Assembly (NCBI GenBank): GCA_963776465.1
Contig: CAVZMV010000001.1
Coordinates: forward strand, 812,640 to 876,639
DNA from: DASRHK01 sp963776465
GTDB taxonomy: Bacteria > Pseudomonadota > Gammaproteobacteria > Nevskiales > Nevskiaceae
Direction of reading: 5' to 3'
DNA length: 64,000 nt
Shown here: positions 52,951-64,000 of the stretch, piece by piece
Layout: each line of letters begins with the position of its first letter
Numbering within the stretch: the first letter of the stretch is position 1
The notes under the pieces: generated by a model
Told to the model about the DNA's origin: nothing
Database searches by the model: none
The model's input: only the letters and a program-made list of their open reading frames with translations
Made by a program: the position numbers and the translations under genes

Positions 52951-53823
52951 TCACGCCTTGAGCGCCGCTTTGATCGCCGAACCCAGGTCCGCCGGCGAGC
53001 GCACGGTCTTGACCCCGGCCGCCTCGAGCGCAGCGAACTTCTCGTCGGCCGTGCCCTTGCCGCCGGCGATGATGGCGCCGGCGTGGCCCATGCGCTTGCC
53101 CGGCGGCGCGGTGACTCCGGCGATGTAGGCGACCACCGGCTTCTTCACGCTCTTCTTGATGTAGGCCGCGGCCTCTTCCTCGGAGCTGCCGCCGATCTCG
53201 CCGACCATGATGATGCCTTCGGTCTTCGGATCCTTCTCGAACAGCGCGAGCACGTCGATGAAGCCAAGGCCCCGCACCGGATCGCCGCCGATGCCGACGC
53301 ACGTGCTCTGGCCCAGGCCATTCTGCGTGGTCTGGTGCACGGTCTCGTAGGTCAGGGTGCCGGAGCGCGAGATCACGCCGATCCGTCCCGGCTTGTGGAT
53401 GTGGCCGGGCATGATGCCGATCTTGCACTCGCCGGGCGTGATCACGCCGGGGCAGTTGGGTCCGATGAGCACGCTGCTGCCGCCGGCGAGCGCCGCCTTC
53501 ACGCGGACCATGTCCAGCACCGGGATGCCTTCGGTGATGCAGACGATGACCTTGATGCCCGCGTCGGCCGCCTCGAGGATCGCGTCGGCCGCGAACGGCG
53601 CGGGCACGTAGATCATCGTGGCGTCCGCGCCGGTGGCCTTGACTGCGTCATGGCAGGTGTCGAACACCGGCTTGTCCAGATGCTTGGAGCCGCCGCGGCC
53701 TGGCGTGACGCCCCCGACGAGCTGCGTGCCGTAGGCGATCGCCTGCTCGGAGTGGAACGTGCCCTGCTTGCCGGTGAACCCCTGGCAGATCACTTTCGTA
53801 TTCTTGTCGACGAGGATGCTCAC
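52951..53823 (-). CDS. sucD: Succinyl-CoA synthetase alpha subunit
   Basis: SucD carries the phosphohistidine of succinyl-CoA synthetase in the TCA cycle. The 290-residue product shows the CoA-binding N-terminus (VICQGFTGKQGTFHSEQAIAYGT), the cofactor region PNCPGVITPGECKIGIMPG and the active-site His in KRMGHAGAII. The ATG follows the sucC stop by six bases. It partners the subunit encoded by sucC. Confidence 0.97.
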   Translation of the reverse strand: MSILVDKNTKVICQGFTGKQGTFHSEQAIAYGTQLVGGVTPGRGGSKHLDKPVFDTCHDAVKATGADATMIYVPAPFAADAILEAADAGIKVIVCITEGIPVLDMVRVKAALAGGSSVLIGPNCPGVITPGECKIGIMPGHIHKPGRIGVISRSGTLTYETVHQTTQNGLGQSTCVGIGGDPVRGLGFIDVLALFEKDPKTEGIIMVGEIGGSSEEEAAAYIKKSVKKPVVAYIAGVTAPPGKRMGHAGAIIAGGKGTADEKFAALEAAGVKTVRSPADLGSAIKAALKA

Positions 53824-53829
53824 GGGTCT

Positions 53830-54996
<1,167 letters not shown>

Positions 54997-55073
54997 GCCG
55001 GCCCCTGGCTAAAAAGGAGTGCGATTCTCGCGCGAATGCCCTGCCCTGCGCAAAAGCCGTGCTGCTAACCTTA

Positions 55074-55347
55074 GGGGACCTCTCACCGAGTCCCGCAGGA
55101 TGCGCGTTGCTGCCCAAAATTGCGTGATGCAAGGCGGAGGCAGCCGTGCCTTAGCTCGTTCTAAGGTCAAGGCCGAGAACGCCGCAGCGCGCAATTTTGG
55201 GCGCAACCCTTCAGGGGGCGCGGCCTTTTCCGCGCGGGGCGTTGTCGCTCGCCTTGCCGTAGTCCGAGCTACTGTCTGCGGCTTCGCTTCGCGCCCCGCG
55301 CGAAAAATCCTCACGCCGCGCACGTGCGGGACTCGGTCAGAGGCCCC
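55074..55347. repeat. 274-bp three-branched palindromic element upstream of sucC
   Basis: Outer arms (55074-55097 and 55325-55347) pair over about 22 positions. Inside are two further stems. The first is CCCAAAATTGCG with CGCAATTTTGGG (55113-55124 and 55190-55201), itself enclosing the hairpin CCTTAG/CTAAGG (55149-55166). The second is TTTTCCGCGCGGGGCG with a one-mismatch partner (55226-55241 and 55292-55307). It fills most of the 372-base gap between the divergent sucC and PP0621-type genes. I see no gene in it. Confidence 0.85.
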
Positions 55348-55368
55348 CCGATGAAGAGGAGAGCGTGA

Positions 55369-55581
55369 ATGGGCGTGCTGCGCCTGTTGCTGATCCTGAC
55401 CATCGCCTGGATCGTCTGGCGCTTTTTCCTGCGCGCCATCCTGGCGCCCGGCGCGCAGCAGCGTCGCCAATCCGGCGAGCAGGAATACCTGCCGCTGACC
55501 CGCTGCAGCGTCTGCGGCGTCCACATCCCGCAGCCGCAAGGCAACGCGGCAAGCGTCTGTGAACGCTGCCGTACCCGCTAG
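55369..55581 (+). CDS. PP0621-family small membrane protein
   Basis: A 70-residue protein with one N-terminal membrane segment (about 3-25) and a C-terminal zinc-ribbon-like half with CSVC and CERC, the layout of the PP0621 family (named from Pseudomonas putida). Relatives lie next to pilS in other genomes. The function is unknown; the cysteines could bind a metal. It overlaps the presumed pilS start by 23 bases. Confidence 0.82.
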   Translation: MGVLRLLLILTIAWIVWRFFLRAILAPGAQQRRQSGEQEYLPLTRCSVCGVHIPQPQGNAASVCERCRTR

Positions 55582-57178
55582 GATCCGCGCCAAGAACCGC
55601 CGTCCGGTATCGTCGGACGATTGGCGCATCCTGCGCGCGCTGTCGCTGTACCGGCTGCTGCTCGCCGCGTTGCTGCTGATCCTGTTCCAGACCGGCTATG
55701 CACCGCGCTTCTTCGAGCAGGTGGAAGGCCGCTTCTTCCAGCTGACCGGCCTGGCCTACCTGGGAATCGCGGTCGTGCTGCTGGCCGCGCTGCCCACACG
55801 CTGGCCCAATCTCACGACGCAGGCCAGCTTGCAGTTCCTTGCCGACATCGGCTGCGTGACGGCGCTGGTGTGGGCCAGCAACGGCGTGCCCGGTGGACTG
55901 GGGATGCTGCTGATCACGCCGACCGTCGGCTGCAGCCTGGTGCTCTCGGCCCGCTTCTCGCTGCTGATGGCAGCCACCGCGGCGCTGGCGCTGCTCGGGG
56001 AAGAAGTGATGCGGCTCTACGAGCTCGCCGCAGGCAGCGCGGCCTTCACCGAGACCGGCATCCTCGGCAGCGCCTTCCTGGTGACGGCGCTGGCCACCAA
56101 CGCTGTGGCCGAGCGCGCCCGCCGCAGCGAGGCCCTGGCCGCGCGCGTGGGCAGCGACCTGGCCAACCTGACGCGGCTCAACGAGCGCATCGTCGAGCAG
56201 ATGCAAGCGGGCGTGATCGTGGTCGATCACTCGCAGCGGGTGCGCCTGATCAACGCCGCGGCGCGCCGCCTGCTCGGCATGTCCGCGACGCAGGCGGAGT
56301 CGCGGCTCGACCAGTGCGCTCCGCGGCTGGCCGCCGCCTTCGTGAACTGGCATCACGGCGGCCCGATCAGCGCCGAGCCGATCATGCCGGTCGCCGGCGG
56401 CGATGAGGTGGTCGCGCGGTTCGCGAGCCTCGGCGCGGACAGCGAGGCGCCGGCGCTGATCCTGCTCGACGACGCGCGCGAGTCGCGGGCGCGCGCGCAG
56501 CAGCTCAAGCTCGCGGCGCTGGGGCGCCTGTCCGCCAGCATCGCCCATGAGATCCGCAATCCGCTCGCGGCCATCACCAATGCCGGCCAGCTGCTGGCGG
56601 AGAACCCTGATCGGGGCGAGGAGGACGAGCGCCTGCTCGGGATGATCCAGCGCCACAGCGAGCGCATCAACCGCATCGTCAACGACATCCTGTCGCTGTC
56701 GCGGCGCGACACCGGCGGGCCGGAGGTGCTCACCCTGCCCGCGTGGCTGCAGCGCGCGGTCGCCCAATATCGCGAGAGCGCCACGACCGCGCGCCGCGAC
56801 CTTCGCATCGAGGTGGCGTCGGCGCCGTTCGACGCGGTGTTCGATCCCAGCCATCTGCAGCAGATCCTGGTGAACCTGTGGGACAACGCCTTCCAGCACG
56901 GCGGCGAGAACGTGGTGGTTACGGTGCGCTGCCTGCGCATCGGGCCCACGCGCCGGCCGTGCCTGGACATCGAGGACAACGGCCGCGGCATCCCCGCGGA
57001 AATGGTGGACCGCATCTTCGAGCCGTTCTTCACCACCGCGCACCAGGGCACGGGCCTGGGCCTTTATCTGGCTCGCGAGCTGTGTGAGTACAATCACGCC
57101 AGCCTCAACTACGTCCCGCGTCAGGATAAGGGCGCCTGCTTCCGTCTGGTCATGATGGAAGTCCGGCAAACGCGATAG
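55559..57178 (+). CDS. pilS: Type IV pilus sensor histidine kinase PilS
   Basis: PilS senses membrane pilin levels and phosphorylates PilR to control pilA. The 539-residue product has about six membrane segments in the first 190 residues, a PAS-like region (ERIVEQMQAGVIVVDHSQRVRLIN), the phospho-acceptor HEIRNPLA, the N box LWDNAFQHG, and ATP motifs DNGRGIP and GTGLGLYLA. The start is a GTG at 55559; later starts are possible. pilR follows 20 bases downstream. Confidence 0.93.
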   Translation: MNAAVPARIRAKNRRPVSSDDWRILRALSLYRLLLAALLLILFQTGYAPRFFEQVEGRFFQLTGLAYLGIAVVLLAALPTRWPNLTTQASLQFLADIGCVTALVWASNGVPGGLGMLLITPTVGCSLVLSARFSLLMAATAALALLGEEVMRLYELAAGSAAFTETGILGSAFLVTALATNAVAERARRSEALAARVGSDLANLTRLNERIVEQMQAGVIVVDHSQRVRLINAAARRLLGMSATQAESRLDQCAPRLAAAFVNWHHGGPISAEPIMPVAGGDEVVARFASLGADSEAPALILLDDARESRARAQQLKLAALGRLSASIAHEIRNPLAAITNAGQLLAENPDRGEEDERLLGMIQRHSERINRIVNDILSLSRRDTGGPEVLTLPAWLQRAVAQYRESATTARRDLRIEVASAPFDAVFDPSHLQQILVNLWDNAFQHGGENVVVTVRCLRIGPTRRPCLDIEDNGRGIPAEMVDRIFEPFFTTAHQGTGLGLYLARELCEYNHASLNYVPRQDKGACFRLVMMEVRQTR

Positions 57179-57198
57179 CCGTTCTCTTCAGGGGAAGC

Positions 57199-58550
<1,352 letters not shown>

Positions 58551-58554
<4 letters not shown>

Positions 58555-60275
58555 GATCCGTTCTCGGCCTGCTGCTGTCGTTGCCTTGCTGGTAATGGGC
58601 GCGAACGCCGGGGCGGCCGAAGCCACCGCCAGCACGGCCCTGCATAGCCTGTTCGACGCGAGTGGGAGCGCTACCTCCGCGAGAACCCGCTCGCTGCTTC
58701 CGCCTGGGCGACAAGCGCTACAACGACCGCTGGCCCGACGAGAGCCTCGCGGCCTATGCGAGCGACCGCGCCAACGTCGCCGCGGCGCGCGGCTCCAGCG
58801 ATCGACCGCGACCAGCTGTCTGCCGCCGACCAGCTCAACTACGACTTGTTCAAGCGCAGCTCGAGGAACCATCGAAGCTATCAATTCCACACTTACCTGG
58901 TGCCGCTCGACCAGCGCGGCGGCATCCAAACCGCGCGGACACTGACGCGCGCAGTGCCGATGCGCACGGTCAAGGACTACGAAGACTGGATCGCGCGGCT
59001 GAAGCTTCCGCCGCTACATCGACCAGACCTCGCGCTGATCGCAGGGCGTGAAGGAAGGACGCCTGCGCCGAGCGTATCATGCAGCGCCTGCCGCGGCAGA
59101 TCGAGGCGCAGATCGTCGACAAGCCGAGCTCAGCCCGTTCTACACGCCGCTAAGCAAGTTCCCGGCCGACATCCCCGCCGACACGCGCGACTGGCTCACC
59201 GGCGCGCGACCATGGCCATCCGCGCCTGTGGTGCCGGCGTACCGGCGGCTGCTCGGTTCTTCGACAACGACTACCTGCCCGCCTGCCGTTACGGCATCGC
59301 CGCCTGCGGCCTGCCCGTCGGCGACGATTTCTATGCCGACCGCGCCCGTCACTTCACCACGACCAAGCTGACGCCCGAGCAGATCCACGAGATCGGCCTG
59401 AAGGAGGTCGCGCGCATCCGCGGCGAGATGGACGAGGTCATCAAGAAGGTCGGCTTCAAGGGCAGCTTCGCCGACTTCGTGCACTTCCTGCGCACCGACC
59501 CGCAGTTCTACTACAAGACACCCGACGAACTGCTCGCCGCCTACCGCGCTGGCCAAGCGCATCGATCCGCAGCTCGTGAAGCTGTTCGGCAAGCTGCCGC
59601 GCATGCCCTACGGCGTCGAGCCGATCCCCGACGATCGCGCCCGACACCACCACCGCCTACTACCAGGGCGCTCCGATGGCTGCCGCGCCGGCTACTATTA
59701 CGTCAACCTCTACCGGCCGGAGACGCGCCCAAGTACGAGATGGAAGCGCTGACGCTGCACGAGGCGGTGCCCGGCCATCACCTGCAGATCGCGCTGGCCA
59801 GGAGCTGCGAGGTGCCGGCGTTCCGCCGCACCGCCGGCTTCACCGCCTTCGTCGAAGGCTGGGGGCTGTATGCCGAGAGCCTGGGCGACGAGATGGGGCT
59901 GTACAAGGACCCCTACTCCAAGTTCGGCCAGCTCACCTACGAGATGTGGCGCGCCGTGCGCCTGGTGGTCGACACCGGCATGCACTCCAAGGGCTGGACG
60001 CGCAGCAGGCGATCGACTATTTCAAGGCGAACGCCGCGAAGACCGAGCTGGACATCGTGAACGAGGTCGACCGCTACATCGCCTGGCCGGGCCAGGCGCT
60101 GGCCTACAAGATCGGCCAGCTGAAGATCCTGGAGCTGCGGGCGCGCGCGGAGGAGAAGCTCGGCGCGAAGTTCGACATCCGCGCATTCCACGACGTCGTG
60201 CTTGGCAGCGGCGCGGTGCCGCTCGACGTGCTCGAGCGCATCGTAGACTTGTGGATCGCGCAGCAGATCAAGTGA
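58551..60275 (+). pseudogene. Second DUF885 metallopeptidase-like gene, multiply frameshifted
   Basis: Starting at an ATG that overlaps the pilR stop (ATGA), pieces of a DUF885 protein can be read across all three frames: a signal-like start, then LGDKRYNDRWPDESLAAY, QLSAADQLNYDLFKR, CRYGIAACGLPVGDDFY and YYVNLYRPET. Last come the zinc site HEAVPGHHLQ, FVEGWGLYAESLGDEMG and a clean C-terminus. At least six frame changes are needed. The family match is firm and the damage resembles that in pilR, so this is probably a real gene with poor base calls. It is a paralogue of the gene at 7.8-9.5 kb. Confidence 0.8.
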
Positions 60276-60287
60276 CGCGGATCTGCG

Positions 60288-60343
60288 TTGTAGGAGGGGC
60301 TGTTAGCCCCGATTGATGTCGGGGCCGACGGCCCCTCCTACAA
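60288..60343. repeat. REP-like palindrome between convergent genes
   Basis: TTGTAGGAGGGGC at the left pairs with GCCCCTCCTACAA at the right, and an inner AGCCCCGAT/GTCGGGGC pair strengthens the hairpin. It lies between the DUF885 stop and the sspB stop and probably acts as a bidirectional terminator. It is the full form of the element at 44477-44503. Confidence 0.85.
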
Positions 60344-60347
60344 GGAC

Positions 60348-60767
60348 CTACTTCACCACCCTCAGCTTCGCCCTGCCCTTACCGCCCTTGCTTGCGGGCG
60401 CTGCCGGACGGCCGGGCTCCGGCGCCGGCGCATCGCCCTTGGGCGACGGCGGCTCGACCTCGCCGAAGATGATCCCCTCGCCGTTCTCGCGCGCGAAGAT
60501 CGCCAGCACCGCGCCGACGGGGACCGAGACGCTGAACTCGCGGCCGGCGAAGCGCGCCGAGAACCAGATCGGATCGGTGCGCAGGTCCAGGCTCTGCACG
60601 GCCATGGCGCTGATGTTGAGTGTGATGCGCCCCTCCTGCACGTACTCGCGCGGCACGGTGACGCCGGGATAGTCGGCCGCGACCAGCAGGTGCGGCGTTA
60701 GGCCGTTGTCCGTCGCCCACTCGTGGATGGCGCGGATCAGGTAGGGCCGGCGCGAGCGAGGAGTCAT
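60348..60767 (-). CDS. sspB: ClpXP protease specificity-enhancing factor SspB
   Basis: SspB tethers ssrA-tagged proteins to ClpXP. The 139-residue product has the N-terminal substrate-binding fold (RPYLIRAIHEWATDNGLTPHLLVAADYPGVTVP, RITLNISAMAVQSL, ISFSARF-type strand IWFSARFAGRE). A flexible Pro/Ala/Gly-rich linker leads to the basic C-terminal ClpX-binding tail GRAKLRVVK. It is intact despite the frameshifts to its left. It lies 34 bases after sspA, the standard order. Confidence 0.94.
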   Translation of the reverse strand: MTPRSRRPYLIRAIHEWATDNGLTPHLLVAADYPGVTVPREYVQEGRITLNISAMAVQSLDLRTDPIWFSARFAGREFSVSVPVGAVLAIFARENGEGIIFGEVEPPSPKGDAPAPEPGRPAAPASKGGKGRAKLRVVK

Positions 60768-60801
60768 TCGGAAGAGCCTGCGCGCCTTTGAGCGGAGCGC
60801 T

Positions 60802-61287
60802 TCAGCGCGGCAAAGCCCGTTCGGCTTCGGTCAGGCTCTGGTGGAACGCAGGCCTGGCGCACAGCTTCTCGGCGTACTTGTGCAGGACCTTGAGCTCCGG
60901 CCCCGGCTTTATGCCCAGCGACGGCAGGCGCCAGAGGAGCGTCGCCCAGGCGCAGTCCGCGCTGTTGAAATCACCGGTGAGGAAGTGACCGCGCGGCGTG
61001 ATGAGCGCGGCGATCGACGGCAGGGCTTCGAGCAGCGCCTTGCGCGCTTTCTGGGCGGCAGCCGCGGGCCCGGAGCGGATCGTGGCGACCAGCGGGAAGA
61101 GGTCCTGCCGCATGCGCATCAGCGCCGACCGCAGGCGGGCGCGGGCGGCGGGCTCCACCGGCATCAGTGGCGGATGCGGGTACCGCTCGTCGAGGTACTC
61201 GATCATGATCTGCGCCTCGGTCAGCACCACCTCGCGATCGGCCAGCGTCGGCACGCCCTGGCCCGGGTTGAGCACCAGCAGGTCCTT
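60802..61287 (-). CDS. sspA: Stringent starvation protein A, N-terminus missing at a chimeric junction
   Basis: SspA is a GST-fold protein that associates with RNA polymerase under starvation. From LLVLNPGQGVPTLADREVVLTEAQIMIEYLDERYPHPPLMP (core pieces of the family) to the C-terminal LTEAERALPR the sequence is a normal SspA. The first 45-50 residues of the thioredoxin domain are absent. In their place the frame continues without a stop into a GGDEF domain of another origin. The break is at about 61284-61290. The truncated part cannot be a functional start of this gene. Confidence 0.88.
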   Translation of the reverse strand, partial: KDLLVLNPGQGVPTLADREVVLTEAQIMIEYLDERYPHPPLMPVEPAARARLRSALMRMRQDLFPLVATIRSGPAAAAQKARKALLEALPSIAALITPRGHFLTGDFNSADCAWATLLWRLPSLGIKPGPELKVLHKYAEKLCARPAFHQSLTEAERALPR

Positions 61288-61296
61288 CGACGAACC
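61280..61296. other. Chimeric junction: gammaproteobacterial sspA to mycobacterial-type GGDEF gene
   Basis: On the minus strand the coding sequence runs from GGDEF-type residues (RVALRAPFAIHGSS) straight into SspA residues (DLLVLNPGQ). GGDEF domains normally continue about 40 more residues here, and SspA normally has about 45-50 residues before this point. Both sides are thus truncated at the same place. No repeat or transposase is visible at the join. Confidence 0.8.
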
Positions 61297-62706
61297 GTGG
61301 ATAGCGAAGGGGGCGCGCAGCGCGACACGGATCCGGTCCGCGACGACCTCGGGAGGTTCCCTTTCGCCACCGATGAGGATCGCGAACTCGTCACCGCCGA
61401 TGCGTGCCAGCGTGTCCCCGTCGCCGATACAGCGACGGAGGTGCTCGCCGACCGCGCACAGCAGTTCGTCGCCGCCGGCGTGGCCGAACCGGTCGTTGAC
61501 CTCTTTGAAGTCGTCGAGGTCGACGAAGATCAACACGAACGGGCCGACGGCGATCGCCTCATCGAGCCGTTGGGCGAACAGCACCCGGTTGGGCAACGCC
61601 GTCAGCGAATCGTGGTGTACCTGATGCGCGAGTCGGTTCTGCACGTCGTACAGGCGCTCGGTCAACTGCCGATGCGAACGGATGGCGATCATCTGTCGAA
61701 CCGCGACGAGCAACGACAAGCACAACCGCGCCGGCAGAGCTGGAATGCCGTTGAGTCGCATTCCGAAATAGAGGTGGAAGGAGTACAGCACCGCCATTCC
61801 GAGGAACCCGATATAGGGCAACGCGAGCTGCACCCATTCGACGGCGTCGCGTCTCGCGCTTGGTCGCAGGCTGCCGCGGCAGGTCCAGCACCGCGTAGGT
61901 GATCAAGAGCTGGCCGAGAACGAACCCGATGCTTCCCCAGAGCTGACCGCCCCTCCAAGCCGACGGTTCGCAGGTAGATGACCATCCGGTCCGACGAAGC
62001 GATCATCACGACTCCGCAGGCCAACAGCAGGTAATTAGCCCGATAAGCGCGGTCTGGGGCCGGTACGTGATCGCGGTCAGCGTCGCGGTGACCACCACCA
62101 CGAGTTCGAACAACGCGTAGACGACCAGCACGGCCTCATTGTCTGACCGGGGTAGCACAGCGCCGGTGCGATCGCCGAAGCCGGAAATGTGGGACTAAGC
62201 AACAATGAACGCGATCGCCGCCACCAGTCCGTCCTAAGACCGTGACGACCCGCGAACTTCCTCACCGGACCGTCGCGTCGGTCGGTGAACCGGACCACCT
62301 GTCACGCACCAACAGCCCGGCGATCATCAGGGTCAGCAGCGGGGGAAGGAAGTACATCGCGACGGCGAGTGGTGGTGCCGTGCCGCCGGCGTCTCTTCGC
62401 GGCCCGCGTACCACAGCAGCTCGCCCACAAGCGAACTTACAAAGGCCGCGACGACCAGGAGCCGCCAGGCCGCGGCCGACACCCCGTGTTTCCGACGCGC
62501 GCACCACCACGGCACAGACGATCCCCGGCGAGGCCGGTGATTGCCTGTAGTGCGGTGAACTCACATGGGCGGGGCACGCCCCACAGCGCGAGCGCGTTGA
62601 TACAGAGGAGCACGAAGAGTGCGGCAAACAAGCCGAACAGCAGCCTGCCGCCCGAGATCCTCACCCGTACCGTTCCTCTCCTACTGTTGGAATAGCGAAC
62701 TGCCAT
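61288..62706 (-). pseudogene. Membrane GGDEF (diguanylate cyclase-like) protein, truncated and frameshifted
   Basis: The intact part reads HQVHHDSLTALPNRVLFAQRLDEA, then VLIFVDLDDFKEVNDRFGHAGGDELL and ARIGGDEFAILI. Thus the metal-binding Asp and GGDEF-type signature (GGDEF) are present and cyclase activity would be possible in a whole protein. Upstream, hydrophobic pieces in different frames (LFAALFVLLCINALALWG, YFLPPLLTLMIAGLLV, LLVVAAFVSSLVGELLWYAG, GVVMIASSDRMVIYL) indicate a multi-span membrane domain starting near 62706. Many frame changes are needed. The wording resembles mycobacterial GGDEF membrane proteins. The C-terminus is cut by the junction with sspA. Confidence 0.7.
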
Positions 62707-62831
62707 GATGCCCTACTCAGCGGGGGCGTCTGCCCACCTGCCTGGATATTCGCGACGGCTGGAGCAAACTCCGTCACTGCCTGATCAAGGCCGCAGGGCG
62801 TTGTCCGCCGCCGCGGGGTACCGTCCCCGTC

Positions 62832-63524
62832 GTGTGGAGCGCGGTGTTGGTGATGGCGCTCGCAGCAATGGTGGATCCGCTGCGCATCGGAGTCACCGTC
62901 CTGGTGATCTCTCGCCCGCGGCCCGTTCTCCAACTTCTCGCGTTCTGGCTCGGTGGTCTCGCGATGGGTCTGCTCGTCGGCCTCGGCGCGCTTTTCCTGC
63001 TTCAGGACGTGGCCCTGGAGCTCATGCGGAACATGCCCGCGGCGGCAGGCGGCTCGACCGTCGGGCTCGTCCAGATCGGCATCGGCGTGCTCGCGGTGCT
63101 CATCGCCGCGTTGATCGCGATGGGCTTCCCGCGCCGATCGGGAGCGCCGCGACCGAAGAACTCCGCAATTTCCCGGCTGACGGCACGCGTCGGGCGACGC
63201 GATTCGGGGCGGGTCGCTGTGGGTGGGGTTCCTGGCAGGGGTCGCGCTGGCGACGCCTCTGCAGTACGTGGCCGCACTGGTGGTGATTCTTGTGTCCGGC
63301 GCGGATGCGGCGACACAGTTCGCGGCGCGCTCATCGTCTATCACCTCGTGGTGTTGGCCTTCGCCGAAATCCCCCTGCTCGGCAGCCTCGTCGCACCGGC
63401 GAAGACCTACTCCGTCATGCTGCGGCTTCACGACTGGGTGATCGTGCGGCGCCGACAACTGGCGGCGGTGATCATCGCGACGATCGGCGCCTTCCTGTTC
63501 ATCAACGGTGTGAGCGGTATCTAG
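62832..63524 (+). CDS. GAP/Sap-family membrane protein (mycobacterial type), with internal frame slip
   Basis: A roughly 230-residue membrane protein read from a GTG. MWSAVLVMALAAMVDPLRIG, LAFWLGGLAMGLLVGLGALFLL, LRLHDWVIVRRRQLAAVII and the final membrane segment match the GAP (sulfolipid-1-addressing, Sap) family, typical of mycobacteria and related Actinobacteria, where members help move lipids across the membrane. Between about 63200 and 63340 the correct reading (WVGFLAGVALATPLQYVAALVVIL) is in another frame and then returns, so at least two compensating indels are present. Confidence 0.72.
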   Translation: MWSAVLVMALAAMVDPLRIGVTVLVISRPRPVLQLLAFWLGGLAMGLLVGLGALFLLQDVALELMRNMPAAAGGSTVGLVQIGIGVLAVLIAALIAMGFPRRSGAPRPKNSAISRLTARVGRRDSGRVAVGGVPGRGRAGDASAVRGRTGGDSCVRRGCGDTVRGALIVYHLVVLAFAEIPLLGSLVAPAKTYSVMLRLHDWVIVRRRQLAAVIIATIGAFLFINGVSGI

Positions 63525-63534
63525 CCGACGGTGC

Positions 63535-64000
63535 TCAGCCCGCCGCGATCATGGCGACCGCCGCCAGCGCCAGCACCATGCCGACGGCCTGCCAGCGGGT
63601 CACCCGCTCCCGTAGCACCACGATCGCGAGCAGCACCGTCGCTGCCGGATACAGCGACATGAGCACACCGGCCAGCGACAGCAGCGATGCATGCAGCGCA
63701 AGGAGCATCGCGATGTTGGCGCAGACGTCCAGCACCGCGGCCAAGCAGCGCCAGCCGCAGCGGTTGCCCGCTCGGCACGACGAGATTGCCGCTCACCGCC
63801 GCGATGACTGACCACCACCAGGGTGGCGGCCAACCGCGCGAACACCAACGGCCACAGGTTCGCTTCGGGCGGCGCCTGCGCGATCAAGACGAAGTTCAAC
63901 CCGAACGCAACGCCCGCACCCACCGTCAGCCAGGCGACCTTCGTGGTGAAGCGGTGCGGGGTGACGTCCTTGTCGGTGGTCTCTCGGCTGACCAGCACCA
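63535..64000 (-). CDS. EamA/DMT-superfamily transporter, C-terminal part (partial, frameshifted)
   Basis: The end of a drug/metabolite transporter with EamA repeats: WLTVGAGVAFGLNFVLIAQAPPEANLWPL and VFARLAATLVVV, then after a frame slip (about 63745-63800) LDVCANIAMLLALHASLLSLAGVLMSLYPAATVLLAIVVLRERVTRWQAVGMVLALAAV. The VLRERVTRWQ box is a standard EamA signature. The N-terminal half lies beyond the window. Substrate unknown. It converges on the GAP-family gene. Confidence 0.72.

Noticed and set aside
55019..55354. Open frames of 111 and 206 codons across the sucC upstream region
   Set aside because: They run through a large palindrome with nested stems, have no ribosome site and no domain; the region is a repeat, not a gene.
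60802..61833. A GGDEF-SspA fusion as a new starvation-linked signalling protein
   Set aside because: Both halves are truncated at the same point, the GGDEF half and its neighbours look mycobacterial, and frameshifts crowd this contig end. A chimeric join is the simpler reading.

Overview
The window is GC-rich and almost fully coding. From base 1 to about 61,287 it reads as one chromosome of a gammaproteobacterium. The evidence is gene content and order: pilT/pilU divergent from yggS, opgG-opgH, amgK-murU (the MurNAc recycling route of Pseudomonas and Xanthomonas relatives), lptD-surA-pdxA-rsmA, bamD divergent from rluD-pgeF, sucC-sucD next to pilS-pilR, and sspB next to sspA. I favour a Nevskiales/Xanthomonadales-type lineage, but protein-level reading alone cannot fix the family.

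Layout. 1-3.1 kb: three tandem PilT/PilU-type ATPases. 3.2-4.6 kb: yggS and rpiA, closed by a terminator. 4.7-11.7 kb: RRM protein, RhlE-like helicase, DUF4399 protein, SDR, DUF885 metallopeptidase, epoxide-hydrolase-like enzyme, argG. 11.8-19 kb: rnt, an MRJP-domain protein, opgG/opgH (osmoregulated periplasmic glucans) and an L,D-transpeptidase. 19-25.3 kb: lipA with a coupled membrane protein, a DUF349 coiled-coil protein, osmC, murU and amgK. 25.4-30.8 kb: lptD-surA-pdxA-rsmA. 31-42.8 kb: a compact Tad/Flp pilus operon on the minus strand (flp, tadE, rcpC, rcpA, tadZ, tadA, tadB, tadC, tadD, DUF3613, tadG) ending in a gene for a PAS-only membrane sensor. apaH follows at 42.85 kb. 43.7-48.4 kb: small membrane and lipoproteins, and an MMPL/RND exporter with a YCF48 partner. 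48.5-57.2 kb: pgeF, rluD, bamD, nadE, sucD, sucC, a PP0621-type protein and pilS.

The most interesting biology is the Tad locus. It sits exactly where apaG would be expected in the conserved lptD-surA-pdxA-rsmA-apaG-apaH order. It lacks its own prepilin peptidase and carries a translationally coupled three-PAS protein with no output domain. The type IV pilus ATPases at the left edge and PilS/PilR on the right show that the host also has type IV pili, whose PilD could mature Flp. A second theme is a set of dispersed palindromic repeats (15.2, 30.8, 51.1 and 55.1 kb, plus short REP-like elements at 44.5 and 60.3 kb), mostly between convergent genes.

Sequence quality falls from about 58.07 kb: pilR, a second DUF885 gene and everything to the right carry many frameshifts. 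At about 61.28-61.29 kb the reading jumps in frame from a truncated sspA to a truncated GGDEF membrane protein. The rest of the window (GGDEF protein, GAP/Sap-family protein, EamA transporter) looks mycobacterial. The right-hand 2.7 kb is best read as a chimeric join at a thin-coverage contig end, not as a real fusion or transfer.
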